Positions 33,368-42,347 of a DNA stretch of 64,000 nt are shown here, piece by piece. A program made the translations under genes and the position numbers. Source of the stretch: Thermus caldilimi (GTDB taxonomy: Bacteria > Deinococcota > Deinococci > Deinococcales > Thermaceae); contig NZ_CP038452.1 of assembly GCF_004684245.1 (NCBI RefSeq), positions 2,342,796 to 2,406,795 on the forward strand, read 5' to 3'. The number at the start of each line of letters is the position of its first letter. Position 1 is the first letter of the stretch. The notes beneath the pieces were generated by a model, which worked only from the letters and a program-made list of their open reading frames with translations, was not told where the DNA came from and ran no database searches.

Positions 33368-34198
33368 ATGAGCCTAAACCCCACGCGCCCCGAAGACTTA
33401 GGCCCCATCCTCCTTTTGGTCAACAACATCGAGGTGGTCTACCACGACATTATCCAGGTCCTGCGCGGGGTTTCCCTGAAGGTTCCCGAGGGGCGCATCA
33501 CCGCCCTCTTGGGCCCGAACGGGGCCGGGAAGACCACCACGCTCCGGGCCATCTCCGGCCTCCTCATCCCTGAGGACGGGGAGGTGGTGAGGGGAGAGAT
33601 CCTCTACCAGGGAAAGCCCATCCATAATCGCTCCCCCGAGGAGATCGTAAGGATGGGCATCGTCCAGGTGCTGGAAGGCCGGCGGGTTTTCAAGCACCTC
33701 ACGGTGGAGGAAAACCTGCGGGTGGGCACCTTGACCCGTAAGGACAGCCATCTTAAGGAGGATCTGGAGCGCATCTACCATTACTTCCCCCGCCTGGCCG
33801 AACTCAGGAACCGCCTGGCCGGGTACTGCTCGGGGGGAGAGCAGCAGATGATCGCCATTGGCCGGGCCCTCCTGGCCAGACCCCGGCTTCTCCTCCTGGA
33901 CGAGCCCTCCTTGGGCCTGGCTCCTCTTTTGGTGCGGGAGATCTTCGACATCGTGGCCCGGGTGAACGCCGAGGAGGGGGTCACGGTCCTGGTGGTGGAG
34001 CAGAACGCCCGGGTGGCGCTTTCCATCGCCCATTACGGGTACATCATGGAAACGGGACGGATCGTCCTGGAGGGGGATCGGGACTACCTTCTGGAAAACC
34101 CCGACGTGCAGGAGTTCTACCTGGGGGTGGCCAAAGGGGGTGGGCGCAAGAGCTTCAAGGAGGTCAAGGCCTACAAGAGGCGGAAGCGGTTCATGTAG
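33368..34198 (+). CDS. livF: ABC importer ATPase LivF
   Basis: The 276-residue ATPase has Walker [17 protein letters not shown], the LivF-type Q-loop VQVLEGRRVFKHLTVEEN, signature YCSGGEQQMIAIGRAL, Walker B LLLLDEPSLGLAP and VLVVEQNARVAL. It ends in a basic tail (KAYKRRKRFM) beyond the usual length. It completes the importer with LivG, LivH, LivM and the binding protein, and is the last gene of the operon. Confidence 0.92.
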   Translation: MSLNPTRPEDLGPILLLVNNIEVVYHDIIQVLRGVSLKVPEGRITALLGPNGAGKTTTLRAISGLLIPEDGEVVRGEILYQGKPIHNRSPEEIVRMGIVQVLEGRRVFKHLTVEENLRVGTLTRKDSHLKEDLERIYHYFPRLAELRNRLAGYCSGGEQQMIAIGRALLARPRLLLLDEPSLGLAPLLVREIFDIVARVNAEEGVTVLVVEQNARVALSIAHYGYIMETGRIVLEGDRDYLLENPDVQEFYLGVAKGGGRKSFKEVKAYKRRKRFM

Positions 34199-34246
34199 CC
34201 CCTCGCAGGGCCCCGGTGTGGCGAGGCCCACGCCGGGGTTCGTATC

Positions 34247-35188
34247 ATGGAGAGCGTGGTGCGCTTTCGCATGGGAGGGGTGCGCCTGGACCAGGCGGTG
34301 GCCGAGGCCTGCGGGGTAAGCCGCAGCCGGGCCCAGGAATGGATCGCCCAGGGCCGGGTCCAAGTGGGGGAAAGGGTGGTGGAAAAGCCCTCCTACCGCC
34401 TCAAGGGGGAAGAGGTGGTGGTGCTTCCCCCGGAGGAAAGGCCCTTCGTGGCTCCCCAGGACCTGGCCATCCCGGTGCTCTACGAGGACGAGGACCTCCT
34501 GGTCCTCAACAAGCCTGCGGGGCTTCTTACCCATCCGGCTCCCGGGGTATACACGGGCACCGTGGTCAACGCCCTGGTGGGGCGGTACTTCCCTCTCCAG
34601 GAGGCCGAGCGGCCCGAGGAGGTGCGTCCCGGCATCGTGCACCGCCTGGACAAGGACACCAGCGGGGTCCTGGTGGTGGCCAAGCATGGAGGGGCCCTCG
34701 AGGCCCTGGCCCGGGCCTTCCGCGACAGGCTGGTGATGAAGCGCTACCTGGCCATCACCGAGGGGCACCCCAAGGAGGGCACCCTCATCGCCCCCATCGG
34801 CCGCCACCCGGTGGAGCGGCACAAGATGCACGTGGGGGGGATTGCGCCCCGCCATGCGGAAACCGAGTTCCGCATTCTCGCCACCGCCGGGCCCTACGCC
34901 TTGGTGGAGGCCCGGCCCCACACCGGCCGTACCCACCAGATCCGGGTCCACCTCAAGCACTTGAAGGCCCCTATCCTGGGGGATGGGGTTTATGGGCGGG
35001 AAAGCCCCCACATCGGGCGTCAAGCCCTCCACGCCTACGAGCTCCGCATTTCCCATCCCCGCACCGGGCGGATTCTGGAGTTCCTGGCCCCGGTGCCCGG
35101 GGATATGGTCCAGGCCTGGGAGGCCCTGGGGGGGCGGTGGCCGGAAGATGTGCTCCGGGAGGTTCCCTCGTATACTGAGGCCCAATGA
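34247..35188 (+). CDS. rluD: 23S rRNA pseudouridine synthase RluD family
   Basis: The 313-residue enzyme has an N-terminal S4 RNA-binding domain (RLDQAVAEACGVSRSRAQEWI) and a RluA-type catalytic domain with the essential Asp in HRLDKDTSG, then RYLAI and GRTHQIRVHLKH. RluD makes pseudouridines in helix 69 of 23S rRNA; other RluA-family targets cannot be excluded. Its stop overlaps the start of the following DNA methyltransferase by 4 bases. Confidence 0.88.
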   Translation: MESVVRFRMGGVRLDQAVAEACGVSRSRAQEWIAQGRVQVGERVVEKPSYRLKGEEVVVLPPEERPFVAPQDLAIPVLYEDEDLLVLNKPAGLLTHPAPGVYTGTVVNALVGRYFPLQEAERPEEVRPGIVHRLDKDTSGVLVVAKHGGALEALARAFRDRLVMKRYLAITEGHPKEGTLIAPIGRHPVERHKMHVGGIAPRHAETEFRILATAGPYALVEARPHTGRTHQIRVHLKHLKAPILGDGVYGRESPHIGRQALHAYELRISHPRTGRILEFLAPVPGDMVQAWEALGGRWPEDVLREVPSYTEAQ

Positions 35189-36078
35189 GTCCTAACCCTC
35201 TTCTTGCCCTGGACCAAGAGGAACTTGGCGTGCCGAGCGAAGGTTCTTCCTTTCCCTCCACGGCCCACCGCCTTCTGGTGGGGGATGCTCGGGAGGTCCT
35301 GAAGCGCCTTCCCGAAGCTTCGGTGCATTTGGTCCTCACCTCGCCCCCTTACTGGACCCTGAAGCGGTACGAGGACACGCCGGGGCAACTCGGGCACGTG
35401 GAGGACTACGAGGCCTTTTTGGACGAGCTGGATAGGGTTTGGCAGGAGGTCTTTCGGGTGCTGGTTCCGGGGGGACGGCTCATCGTGGTGGTGGGGGATG
35501 TGGCTGTGGCTCGGAGGAAGTTTGGCCGCCACCTGGTCTTCCCCCTTCATGCCGATATCCAGGTCCGTTGCCGCAAAATCGGCTTTGACAACCTCAACCC
35601 TATCCTCTGGCACAAGCACACCAATGCGGCCCTCGAGGCCCAGCGGCCTGGCTTCTTCCTGGGCAAGCCTTACGAGCCCGGGGCCATCATCAAGACCGAG
35701 GTGGAGTACATCCTGATGCAAAGGAAACCCGGGGGCTATCGCAAACCCACCCCGGAGCAACGGGAGCTGAGCCGCCTCCCTAAGGAGCTCTTCGCCCGCT
35801 GGTTCCGCCAGATCTGGGACGACATCCCCGGGGAGAGCACCAAGGCCCATCCCGCTCCCTTCCCCTTGGAGCTGGCGGAGAGACTGGTGCGCATGTTCAG
35901 CTTTGTGGGGGACACGGTGCTGGACCCCTTCGCGGGCACCGGCACCACCCTCATCGCCGCCGCCCGGCACAGGCGGAACTCCATCGGGGTGGAGTTGGTA
36001 CCTCGGTACGCGGAGCTGGCCCGTAGGCGTTTCCAGCGGGAAGTAGAAGGCCACTTCCTCGCAACGGAGGGGGTTTAA
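35185..36078 (+). CDS. Type II DNA methyltransferase, beta class, probably N4-cytosine
   Basis: The 297-residue enzyme has catalytic motif IV TSPPYW (52-57) near the N-terminus and the SAM motif I DPFAGTGTTLIAAA (247-260) near the C-terminus, the beta-class order. The TSPPYW form is usual for N4-cytosine methylation, although some N6-adenine enzymes share it. The intervening region is the likely target-recognition part. Its stop overlaps the ATG of the next gene (TAATG), a putative endonuclease, so the pair reads as a complete type II restriction-modification system. TATACT lies 8 bases before the ATG, inside rluD. Confidence 0.88.
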   Translation: MSPNPLLALDQEELGVPSEGSSFPSTAHRLLVGDAREVLKRLPEASVHLVLTSPPYWTLKRYEDTPGQLGHVEDYEAFLDELDRVWQEVFRVLVPGGRLIVVVGDVAVARRKFGRHLVFPLHADIQVRCRKIGFDNLNPILWHKHTNAALEAQRPGFFLGKPYEPGAIIKTEVEYILMQRKPGGYRKPTPEQRELSRLPKELFARWFRQIWDDIPGESTKAHPAPFPLELAERLVRMFSFVGDTVLDPFAGTGTTLIAAARHRRNSIGVELVPRYAELARRRFQREVEGHFLATEGV

Positions 36079-36755
36079 TGGAGCACGAGGAATGGATCGA
36101 AGACCTGGAGAGGGCGTTGTGGGAGGTTTTGCAGGCTTCCTCTCGGGATAGCGGGCGGCAGAACCCCGTGGCCGACTACCTCATAGGCCGCCTGCGCACC
36201 CGCCTTCCACCCCACCTCTGGCCCCACCTGCAGCGCGAAGCCCTGGTGCCGGGTCTGGCCCGGGAGAAGTCCTGGGATGTGGGCCTAGTCTACCCCGAGG
36301 GACCTGAGCTTCCCCCAAAGCCTCGGCTCCTCCTTTCCCTGAAGTCCATCCTGCGCAACCCAAGCGGCTCCTGGCCCAACCGCCTGGACGACCTGGTGGG
36401 CGAAGTTTCCTCCGTTCAAGTCCTTTTCCCTGAAGTGGTGGTGGGGTACGTGGTGGTCCTGGACTATGGGGCACCCACCAAGCGAAAGGGGGTGGAGCAG
36501 TACCCGGAAGGGGACGAGCTTTCCCCCCTGTATGACCGCTTCAAAGCGGGCCTAAAAGCCCTCTCCCAGAGGCAGCCTCCCCTCTGGGCCCAGGGTCTGG
36601 TGGAGGGGCACTGGGTCATAGAGGTGGACTCTCGAAAAACCCCCCTCCTGCGCGATCCCGTGAGAACCCTTCAGGAGGGCGAGGCCTTTCTGGATGCCTT
36701 GGTGGAAGCCCTGCGTCAGAGGGAGCCCTTGCTCTTTCTAGGCCAGGGTCAGTAG
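36078..36755 (+). CDS. Putative type II restriction endonuclease
   Basis: The 225-residue protein has no family I can name with certainty. It pairs with the methyltransferase through a 1-base stop/start overlap. Features fit a PD-(D/E)XK-type nuclease: KSWDVGLVY (Asp 67), a short loop, then RLLLSLKSILRN (Lys 89), followed by NRLDDLVGEVSSVQVLFPEV and YVVVLDYG strands. The middle acidic residue of the motif is replaced by Ser if this alignment is right. Its last 18 bases overlap lysN on the other strand. The recognition site is unknown. Confidence 0.72.
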   Translation: MEHEEWIEDLERALWEVLQASSRDSGRQNPVADYLIGRLRTRLPPHLWPHLQREALVPGLAREKSWDVGLVYPEGPELPPKPRLLLSLKSILRNPSGSWPNRLDDLVGEVSSVQVLFPEVVVGYVVVLDYGAPTKRKGVEQYPEGDELSPLYDRFKAGLKALSQRQPPLWAQGLVEGHWVIEVDSRKTPLLRDPVRTLQEGEAFLDALVEALRQREPLLFLGQGQ

Positions 36756-37931
36756 CCCCTTCAGGGCCTTGGCGAGCCGCCTTACCCCTTCGGCGATCCC
36801 CTCAGGGCCCATGGTGGCGTAGGAGAGCCTCAAGGTGTTCTCCCCGCCCCCGTTGGCAAAGAAGGGGCCTCCGGGCACGAAGGCCACGTTCTCCTCGAGG
36901 GCCTGCTGGAAAAGGGCCTCGGCGGAAAGCCCCTCGGGGAGGGTCATCCAGACGAACATCCCTCCCTTGGGCCGGGTATAGGCCACCTCCTTGGGCATCT
37001 CCCGGTCCAGGGCCTCCAGCATGGCCTGGGCCTTGGCCTTGTAGGTGGTGCGGATCCTTTCCAGGCGGTCCGGGAAGCCTTCCTTCACCAGCTCGTGCAC
37101 CAGGATCTGGTTGAGGACCGGGGTGTGCAGGTCCACCCCTTGCTTGGCCTGGGTGAGCTTGAGGATGACCTCGGGCCGGGCCACCACGAAGGCCACCCTC
37201 AGGCCCGGGGCCAGCACCTTGGAGAAGCTACTCAGGTAGATAACACCAGGGTAGCCTGCCTCCCGGGCCAGCTCAAAAAGGCTTGGCAGGCGGCTTTCCC
37301 CAAAGTAGAGCTCCCGGTAGGCGTCATCCTCCACCACCACCAACCCCCGTTCCATCGCCATTTCCAGAAGGTGCCTGCGGGCTTCCAGGGGCATGAGCCC
37401 CCCGGAGGGGTTCTGGAAGGAGGGGATGAGGTAGAGCAAACGGGGGCGCTCCTGCTTGAGGACCTCCTCCAAGGCGTCCAGGTCCGGCCCCTCTTCCCCG
37501 GCCGGCACCGTGAGGAAACGGGGGCCGTAGGCCCGGAAGGCCTGGATGGCCCCCATGTAGCTGGGGGCCTCCAATAGAACCGGGCTTCCCTCGTCCAAAA
37601 AGACCTTCCCCAGAAGGTCCAGGGCCTGCTGGCTTCCCGTGGTGATGAGGACCTCTTCCGGGCTCACCCCAAGCCACTCCGCCACCCAGGCCCTTAAGGG
37701 GAAATAGCCTTCCGTGGGCCCGTACTGCAGGGCCACCTCCCCCTTTTGCCTTAGGATCTCGGCTGCCTTGGCCGCCGCCTCCTCCTTGGGGAAAAGCTCG
37801 GGGGCGGGAAGGCCCCCGGCGAAGCTGAGGACGCCGGGGCGCTGGGTGAGCTTTAAAAGCTCCCGGATGGTGGAGGCCTGGATGCGCCTAGCCTGCGCGC
37901 CAAAAAGGGTATTCCAGTCCAGGGTTTTCAC
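36738..37931 (-). CDS. lysN: 2-aminoadipate aminotransferase LysN
   Basis: The 397-residue PLP enzyme is near-identical in pattern and equal in length to T. thermophilus LysN as I remember it: RIQASTIRELLKLTQRPG, SFAGGLPAPELFP, ITTGSQQALDLLGKV, PSFQNPSGGLMP, the PLP lysine in SSFSKVLAPGLRV, and LRLSYATMGPEGI. It transaminates 2-oxoadipate in the AAA lysine pathway and also acts on related substrates. The start is GTG 37931, with TAAAAT 6 bases before it, indicating a leaderless transcript. No other lysine genes are nearby. Confidence 0.9.
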   Translation of the reverse strand: MKTLDWNTLFGAQARRIQASTIRELLKLTQRPGVLSFAGGLPAPELFPKEEAAAKAAEILRQKGEVALQYGPTEGYFPLRAWVAEWLGVSPEEVLITTGSQQALDLLGKVFLDEGSPVLLEAPSYMGAIQAFRAYGPRFLTVPAGEEGPDLDALEEVLKQERPRLLYLIPSFQNPSGGLMPLEARRHLLEMAMERGLVVVEDDAYRELYFGESRLPSLFELAREAGYPGVIYLSSFSKVLAPGLRVAFVVARPEVILKLTQAKQGVDLHTPVLNQILVHELVKEGFPDRLERIRTTYKAKAQAMLEALDREMPKEVAYTRPKGGMFVWMTLPEGLSAEALFQQALEENVAFVPGGPFFANGGGENTLRLSYATMGPEGIAEGVRRLAKALKGLLTLA

Positions 37932-37937
37932 CTACCC

Positions 37938-37943
37938 ATTTTA
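37938..37943 (-). promoter_or_regulatory. -10 box of lysN (leaderless)
   Basis: TAAAAT on the minus strand is separated by GGGTAG (6 bases) from the GTG at 37931. The box lies in the short gap after dgt. Confidence 0.45.
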
Positions 37944-37962
37944 TCCCTCGCCCCTTCGGGTT

Positions 37963-39093
37963 TCAGGGAAAGAGCTTCCGATAGGCCTCGAGGGCGTACC
38001 GGTCCGTCATCCCGGCGATGTAGTCGCACACGGCCCGCTCCACCCCCTCCTCGGGGATCCGGGCCTGGACCTCCCTGGGCAGGATTGCAGGGTACTGGGT
38101 GTAGGTGTGGAAAAGATTCTCCAGAACGATTTCCGCCTTACGCCTCTCCCTCAGAACCTCGGGATGGCGGTAAAAGCGCTCCATGAGAAAGGCCTTGAGT
38201 TCCCGGTGGGCCCGCTCGGCCTCAGGGGTAAGGGCGGCCAGGCGTTCAGGATGCCGGCGCACCTCCTCCGGGCTTTTCACCCCGGCCCCTTCCACCCTTT
38301 GGTGGGTGGCCTCTATGGCGGCGGTGATGAAAAAGCCCAGGAGCTGGCGCACCAGGATCCGGCGGGAAAGCTCGTTTAGTTCCGCGAGGTCTAGGCCTTC
38401 TTCCCGGGCCAGCTCCGCCAGGAAGGGCACCTCGGTGAGCTCTTGGGGGCGAAGGAGGCCGCTACGGAGGCCGTCGTCCAGGTCGTGGGCCGCATAGGCG
38501 ATGGCGTCGGAGAGGTCCACCACCTGGGCCTCGAGGGTGCCCCTGCCCTCGTATTCCGGCTTGAAGCCCGGGGCGTAAGCGGCCTCGTGGGTGGCGATTC
38601 CCTCCAGGACCTCGTGGGTGAGGTTTAAACCCTTGAAACCGGGGTAGCGCACCTCCAGCTGGGTGAGGATCCTCAGGGCCTGGGCGTTGTGCTCAAACCC
38701 CCCGTGGTCCTGCATGAGCTCGTTCAGCACCTTCTCCCCCGTGTGGCCGAAGGGGGGGTGGCCCAGGTCGTGGGAAAGGGCGATGGCCTCGGTGAGGTCC
38801 TCGTTGAGGCCCAGGGCGCGGGCGATGGAGCGGGCCACCTGGACCACCTCGAGGGTGTGGGTAAGGCGGGTGCGGTAGTAATCCCCCGCCCAGTTGGGGA
38901 AGACCTGGGTCTTGTACTCCAGGCGCCGGAAGGCGGTGGTGTGAAGGATGCGGTCCCGGTCCTTCTGGAAGGGCGTGCGGTAGGGGGACTCGGGCTCCGG
39001 GTATTCCCGCCCCTGGGTGTCCCGGGCCTTCTGGGCGTAGGGTGCCAGCCTTTCCGCCTCCAGATCCAGAAGCCTATCCCTGGAGTAGAGCAT
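37963..39093 (-). CDS. dgt: dNTP triphosphohydrolase (dGTPase family)
   Basis: The 376-residue HD-superfamily enzyme hydrolyses deoxynucleoside triphosphates to nucleoside and tripolyphosphate. Motifs are RTPFQKDRDRILHT, AFRRLEYKTQVF, the HD pair in ALSHDLGHPPFGHTGE, and DLSDAIAYAAHDLDD with the third metal ligand. T. thermophilus has a characterised member regulated by dNTP mixtures. It starts 3 bases after fabF stops and probably shares its transcript. Confidence 0.92.
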   Translation of the reverse strand: MLYSRDRLLDLEAERLAPYAQKARDTQGREYPEPESPYRTPFQKDRDRILHTTAFRRLEYKTQVFPNWAGDYYRTRLTHTLEVVQVARSIARALGLNEDLTEAIALSHDLGHPPFGHTGEKVLNELMQDHGGFEHNAQALRILTQLEVRYPGFKGLNLTHEVLEGIATHEAAYAPGFKPEYEGRGTLEAQVVDLSDAIAYAAHDLDDGLRSGLLRPQELTEVPFLAELAREEGLDLAELNELSRRILVRQLLGFFITAAIEATHQRVEGAGVKSPEEVRRHPERLAALTPEAERAHRELKAFLMERFYRHPEVLRERRKAEIVLENLFHTYTQYPAILPREVQARIPEEGVERAVCDYIAGMTDRYALEAYRKLFP

Positions 39094-39096
39094 CCC

Positions 39097-40323
39097 CTAG
39101 ACCCGTTTGAAGAGGAGCACGGCGTTCTGGCCCCCGAAGGCGAAGGAGTTGGAGAGGGCGTAGTCCACCCGGGCCTCCCTTGGCTCGGGCACGAAGTCCA
39201 GGTCCAGCTCAGGGTCGGGGTCCTCGAGGTTGATGGTGGGGGGGATGACCCCGTGGTAGAGGGCCTGCACCGTGGCGATGGCCTCAATGCCCCCGGCGGC
39301 CCCCAGAAGGTGGCCGGTCATGCTCTTGGTGCTGGAAACCATGAGCCTCTTGGCGTGCTCTCCAAAGACCTCCTTGATGGCCAGGACCTCGGCCCGGTCC
39401 CCCACGGGGGTGGAGGTGCCGTGGGCGTTGATGTAGCCCACCGCCTCGGGGTTAACTTTGGCGTCCAAAAGGGCGCGGCGCATGGCCAAGGCGGCCCCTT
39501 TGCCCTCGGGGTGAGGCTCGGTGATGTGGTGGGCGTCGGCGCTCCGGCCAAAGCCCACCACCTCCGCGTAGATGCGGGCCCCCCGCCTCCTGGCGTGCTC
39601 GTACTCCTCCAGGACCAAGACCCCAGCTCCTTCCCCCATCACGAAGCCATCCCGGCTTAGGGTGAAAGGGCGGCTGGCCTTGGTGGGCTCCTCGTTCCGG
39701 GTGGAAAGGGCCCGCATCACGGCGAAAGCCCCGATGGCCATGGGAGTGATGGCGGCCTCCGTCCCTCCGGCCAGCACCACATCCGCTTCCCCTAGCTGAA
39801 CCATGCGGAAGGCGCTCCCGATGGCGTCCGTGCCCGTGGCGCAGGCGGTGACCGCGGTGGAGCTGGGTCCCATGAAGCCGTAGCGCATGGCGATGTGGGC
39901 CGAGGCCATGTTGGCGATCATCATGGGGATAAAGAAGGGGCTGATCCGGTTTGGGCCCCGCTCCAGGAAGACCTTGCTCTGGGCCTCCCAGGTTTCCATG
40001 CCCCCGATGCCCGTGCCCACCAGGGTGCCCACCCGCTCGGGGTCCAGGGCGCTGGGCTCCAGCCCCGCATCCTTCAGGGCCAGCTCGGCGGCGATCAGGG
40101 CATACTGGACAAAGCGGTCCAGGCGCCTCAGTTCTTTTTTGTCAATGAACTCCTCCGGATTGACGTCCACCTCGGCGGCGATGCGCACCGGCAGGGCCGA
40201 GGCGTCAAAGCGGGTGATGGGGCGCACCCCGCTTTTCCCGGCGAGCTGGGCCTTATGGTAGGCTTCTGCCCCCACGCCGATGGGGGTGAGGGCTCCTAGG
40301 CCGGTAACCACCACGCGTCGCAT
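39097..40323 (-). CDS. fabF: 3-oxoacyl-ACP synthase II
   Basis: This 408-residue condensing enzyme elongates acyl-ACP with malonyl-ACP. The nucleophilic Cys lies in [15 protein letters not shown], the two histidines in [11 protein letters not shown] and [12 protein letters not shown], and the glycine-rich end in [10 protein letters not shown]. It is separated from acpP by a terminator and has its own promoter, with TATACT 6 bases before the ATG. Confidence 0.96.
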   Translation of the reverse strand: MRRVVVTGLGALTPIGVGAEAYHKAQLAGKSGVRPITRFDASALPVRIAAEVDVNPEEFIDKKELRRLDRFVQYALIAAELALKDAGLEPSALDPERVGTLVGTGIGGMETWEAQSKVFLERGPNRISPFFIPMMIANMASAHIAMRYGFMGPSSTAVTACATGTDAIGSAFRMVQLGEADVVLAGGTEAAITPMAIGAFAVMRALSTRNEEPTKASRPFTLSRDGFVMGEGAGVLVLEEYEHARRRGARIYAEVVGFGRSADAHHITEPHPEGKGAALAMRRALLDAKVNPEAVGYINAHGTSTPVGDRAEVLAIKEVFGEHAKRLMVSSTKSMTGHLLGAAGGIEAIATVQALYHGVIPPTINLEDPDPELDLDFVPEPREARVDYALSNSFAFGGQNAVLLFKRV

Positions 40324-40329
40324 GGGGGT

Positions 40330-40335
40330 AGTATA
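40330..40335 (-). promoter_or_regulatory. -10 box of fabF-dgt (leaderless)
   Basis: TATACT on the minus strand is followed by ACCCCC and the ATG at 40323. The position, just past the acpP terminator, supports independent transcription of fabF. Confidence 0.55.
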
Positions 40336-40352
40336 CTGGGAAAAGCCCTGGG

Positions 40353-40382
40353 GAAAAGAAAAGGGGCGCGGGAAGCGCCCCT
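40353..40382 (-). terminator. Terminator of the fabH-fabD-fabG-acpP operon
   Basis: Arms AGGGGCGC and GCGCCCCT form a perfect 8-bp stem with a 5-base loop. On the minus strand it is followed by TTTCTTTTCCCC. Confidence 0.8.
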
Positions 40383-40397
40383 TAAAAGCCCTAAGCC

Positions 40398-40640
40398 CTA
40401 GCCCAGCTTGGCCTGGATGTAGGCCACCGCATCCTTCACCGTGCGGATCTTTTCGGCCTCCTCGTCGGAGATCTCCAGGCCGAACTCGTCCTCGAGGCCC
40501 ATGATGAGCTCCACGGTATCCAGGCTGTCCGCCCCCAGGTCCTCGATGAAGCGGGCCTCGAGGGTGATCTTCTCCGGTTCCACCGAGAGCTTGTCCGCAA
40601 TAACCGCCTTAACCTTTTCAAAGATCTCCTGCTCCGTCAT
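40398..40640 (-). CDS. acpP: Acyl carrier protein
   Basis: The 80-residue acidic protein carries the phosphopantetheine attachment serine in [14 protein letters not shown]. Other parts are standard ACP helices ([27 protein letters not shown]). ATG 40640 is preceded by GGGAGG; an open frame further upstream is not part of the gene. It carries the growing acyl chain for FabD, FabG, FabH and FabF of this cluster. Confidence 0.96.
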   Translation of the reverse strand: MTEQEIFEKVKAVIADKLSVEPEKITLEARFIEDLGADSLDTVELIMGLEDEFGLEISDEEAEKIRTVKDAVAYIQAKLG

Positions 40641-40693
40641 GAAAACCTCCCTTGGGGATTTTACCACGGGGCTTAACCCCGGGCCTGGCCCCC

Positions 40694-41431
40694 TCAGTGG
40701 GGGGTGAGCCCCCCGTCCACGCACAGGGTCTGGCCGGTGATGTAACCCGCAGCCTCCGAGACCAAGAAGGCCACCGCCTCGGCCACGTCCTCCGGCCGGC
40801 CAAAGCGGCCTGCGGGGATGCTCTTCAGGTAGGCCTCCCGCACCTCGGGCGGGAGCTTTTCCGTCATCTCCGTTTCGATAAACCCAGGGGCCACGGCGTT
40901 CACCGTGATTCCCCTGGCGGCGTACTCCTTGGCCACCGCCCGGGTGAAGCCGATGAGCCCCGCCTTGGAGGCCACGTAGTTGGCCTGGCCGGGGTTGCCC
41001 AGGAGGCCCACCACGCTGGTGATGTTCACGATGCGCCCGAAGCGGGCCTTCATCATGAGCTTGATGGCCTCCCGGGTGGTGCGGAAGACGGCGGAGAGAT
41101 TGGCTTCCAGCACGGCCTCCCAGTCCTCATCCTTCATGCGGACGAGGAGGGTGTCCCGGGTGATGCCGGCGTTGTTCACCAGGGTGTCCAGGCCCCCCAG
41201 GATCTCCGCCGCCCCGTGCACCAGGCCCGTGGCGGCCTCCGCCTCCAGGAGGTTGGCCCCCAAAAGCCCCACCAGGGGGCTTCCCAGCCTCCTGGCCTCC
41301 TCCGCCACCTCCTCCGCCTTCTCCCGGTTCTGCCCGTAGTGGATCACCAGGGCGTAGCCCTCTCGGGCGAGCCTCAAGGCGATGGCCCGGCCGATGCCCC
41401 GGCTGGCCCCCGTCACCAGTGCCTTACGCAT
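40694..41431 (-). CDS. fabG: 3-oxoacyl-ACP reductase
   Basis: This 245-residue short-chain dehydrogenase reduces 3-oxoacyl-ACP with NADPH. The cofactor loop is [15 protein letters not shown], followed by [10 protein letters not shown], the catalytic Ser-Tyr-Lys set ([10 protein letters not shown], then NYVASKAG), and [13 protein letters not shown]. Its start overlaps the fabD stop by 8 bases. Confidence 0.95.
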   Translation of the reverse strand: MRKALVTGASRGIGRAIALRLAREGYALVIHYGQNREKAEEVAEEARRLGSPLVGLLGANLLEAEAATGLVHGAAEILGGLDTLVNNAGITRDTLLVRMKDEDWEAVLEANLSAVFRTTREAIKLMMKARFGRIVNITSVVGLLGNPGQANYVASKAGLIGFTRAVAKEYAARGITVNAVAPGFIETEMTEKLPPEVREAYLKSIPAGRFGRPEDVAEAVAFLVSEAAGYITGQTLCVDGGLTPH

Positions 41432-42347
41432 CCTCCACCTCCAACGCCTTCCTTACCCCTTCCGGGTCCCCCACGGAAAGGGCGTGCGCTTCCTTCAGGG
41501 TACGGGCCACCAGGCCTTTAAGCACCTCCCCGCTTCCGAACTCCAGGAAGCGCCTTATGCCCCGCTCTTCCATGTCCTGGAGGATCTCCACCCAGCGCAC
41601 GGGGGCGGTGATTTGCTCCAGGAGAAGCTCACGGATGCGGCCAGGATCCTCCTCAGCCTCAGGTTTTGCGGTCACGTTGGAGTAAACAGGGAAGCGGGGC
41701 TTTCTCAGGGTTACCTGGGCCAGGTCCCGGGCCAGGCGCTCCCGGGCCGGGGCCATGAGGGAGGAGTGGAAGGGGGCGGAAACCGGGAGGAAGACAATGC
41801 GGGCCCGTTTTTCCTTTAGCCTTTCCGCTGCCTCTTCCACCGCCTCCTTCCTGCCGGAGATCACCGTCTGCTCGGGGCTATTGAGGTTGGCGATCTCCAC
41901 GCCCTCTAGCCCCGCCAAAGCCTCCTGGATGGCCTCGAGGGGAAGCTTCAGGATGGCGGCCATGGCCCCTTCCCCTGGGGGCACGGCCTCCTGCATGTAC
42001 CGGCCCCGGAGGCGCACCAGCCGGAGGGCGTCCTCCAGCTCCAGGGTGCCCGCGGCCACATGGGCGGTCCATTCCCCCAGGGAGTGCCCGGCGGCCAGGG
42101 AGGGTTCGGTTCCCCCTTCCGCTAAGAAGGCCCGGTAGGCGGCATAGCCCACCGCTAGAAGGGCGGGTTGCTGGTTCTCCGTGAGGGTGAGGGTTTCCTC
42201 GGGTCCTTCCCACATGAGCTTAAGGAGGCCGGGCAGGGTAGCCTCGGCCCGTTCCAGCACCTCGCGGGCGGCGGGGGAGGCCTCGTAGAGGGCTTTGCCC
42301 ATCCCTACCCGCTGGGAGCCCTGTCCCGGGAAAAGGGCGGCGTACAT
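41424..42347 (-). CDS. fabD: Malonyl-CoA:ACP transacylase
   Basis: From ATG 42347 ([17 protein letters not shown]) the protein has 307 residues. The active serine is in [13 protein letters not shown], with the downstream Arg in [10 protein letters not shown] and the His in [10 protein letters not shown]. It loads malonyl groups onto ACP. The ATG shares one base with the fabH stop (TGATG). A longer open frame upstream overlaps fabH and is spurious. Confidence 0.95.
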   Translation of the reverse strand: MYAALFPGQGSQRVGMGKALYEASPAAREVLERAEATLPGLLKLMWEGPEETLTLTENQQPALLAVGYAAYRAFLAEGGTEPSLAAGHSLGEWTAHVAAGTLELEDALRLVRLRGRYMQEAVPPGEGAMAAILKLPLEAIQEALAGLEGVEIANLNSPEQTVISGRKEAVEEAAERLKEKRARIVFLPVSAPFHSSLMAPARERLARDLAQVTLRKPRFPVYSNVTAKPEAEEDPGRIRELLLEQITAPVRWVEILQDMEERGIRRFLEFGSGEVLKGLVARTLKEAHALSVGDPEGVRKALEVEDA

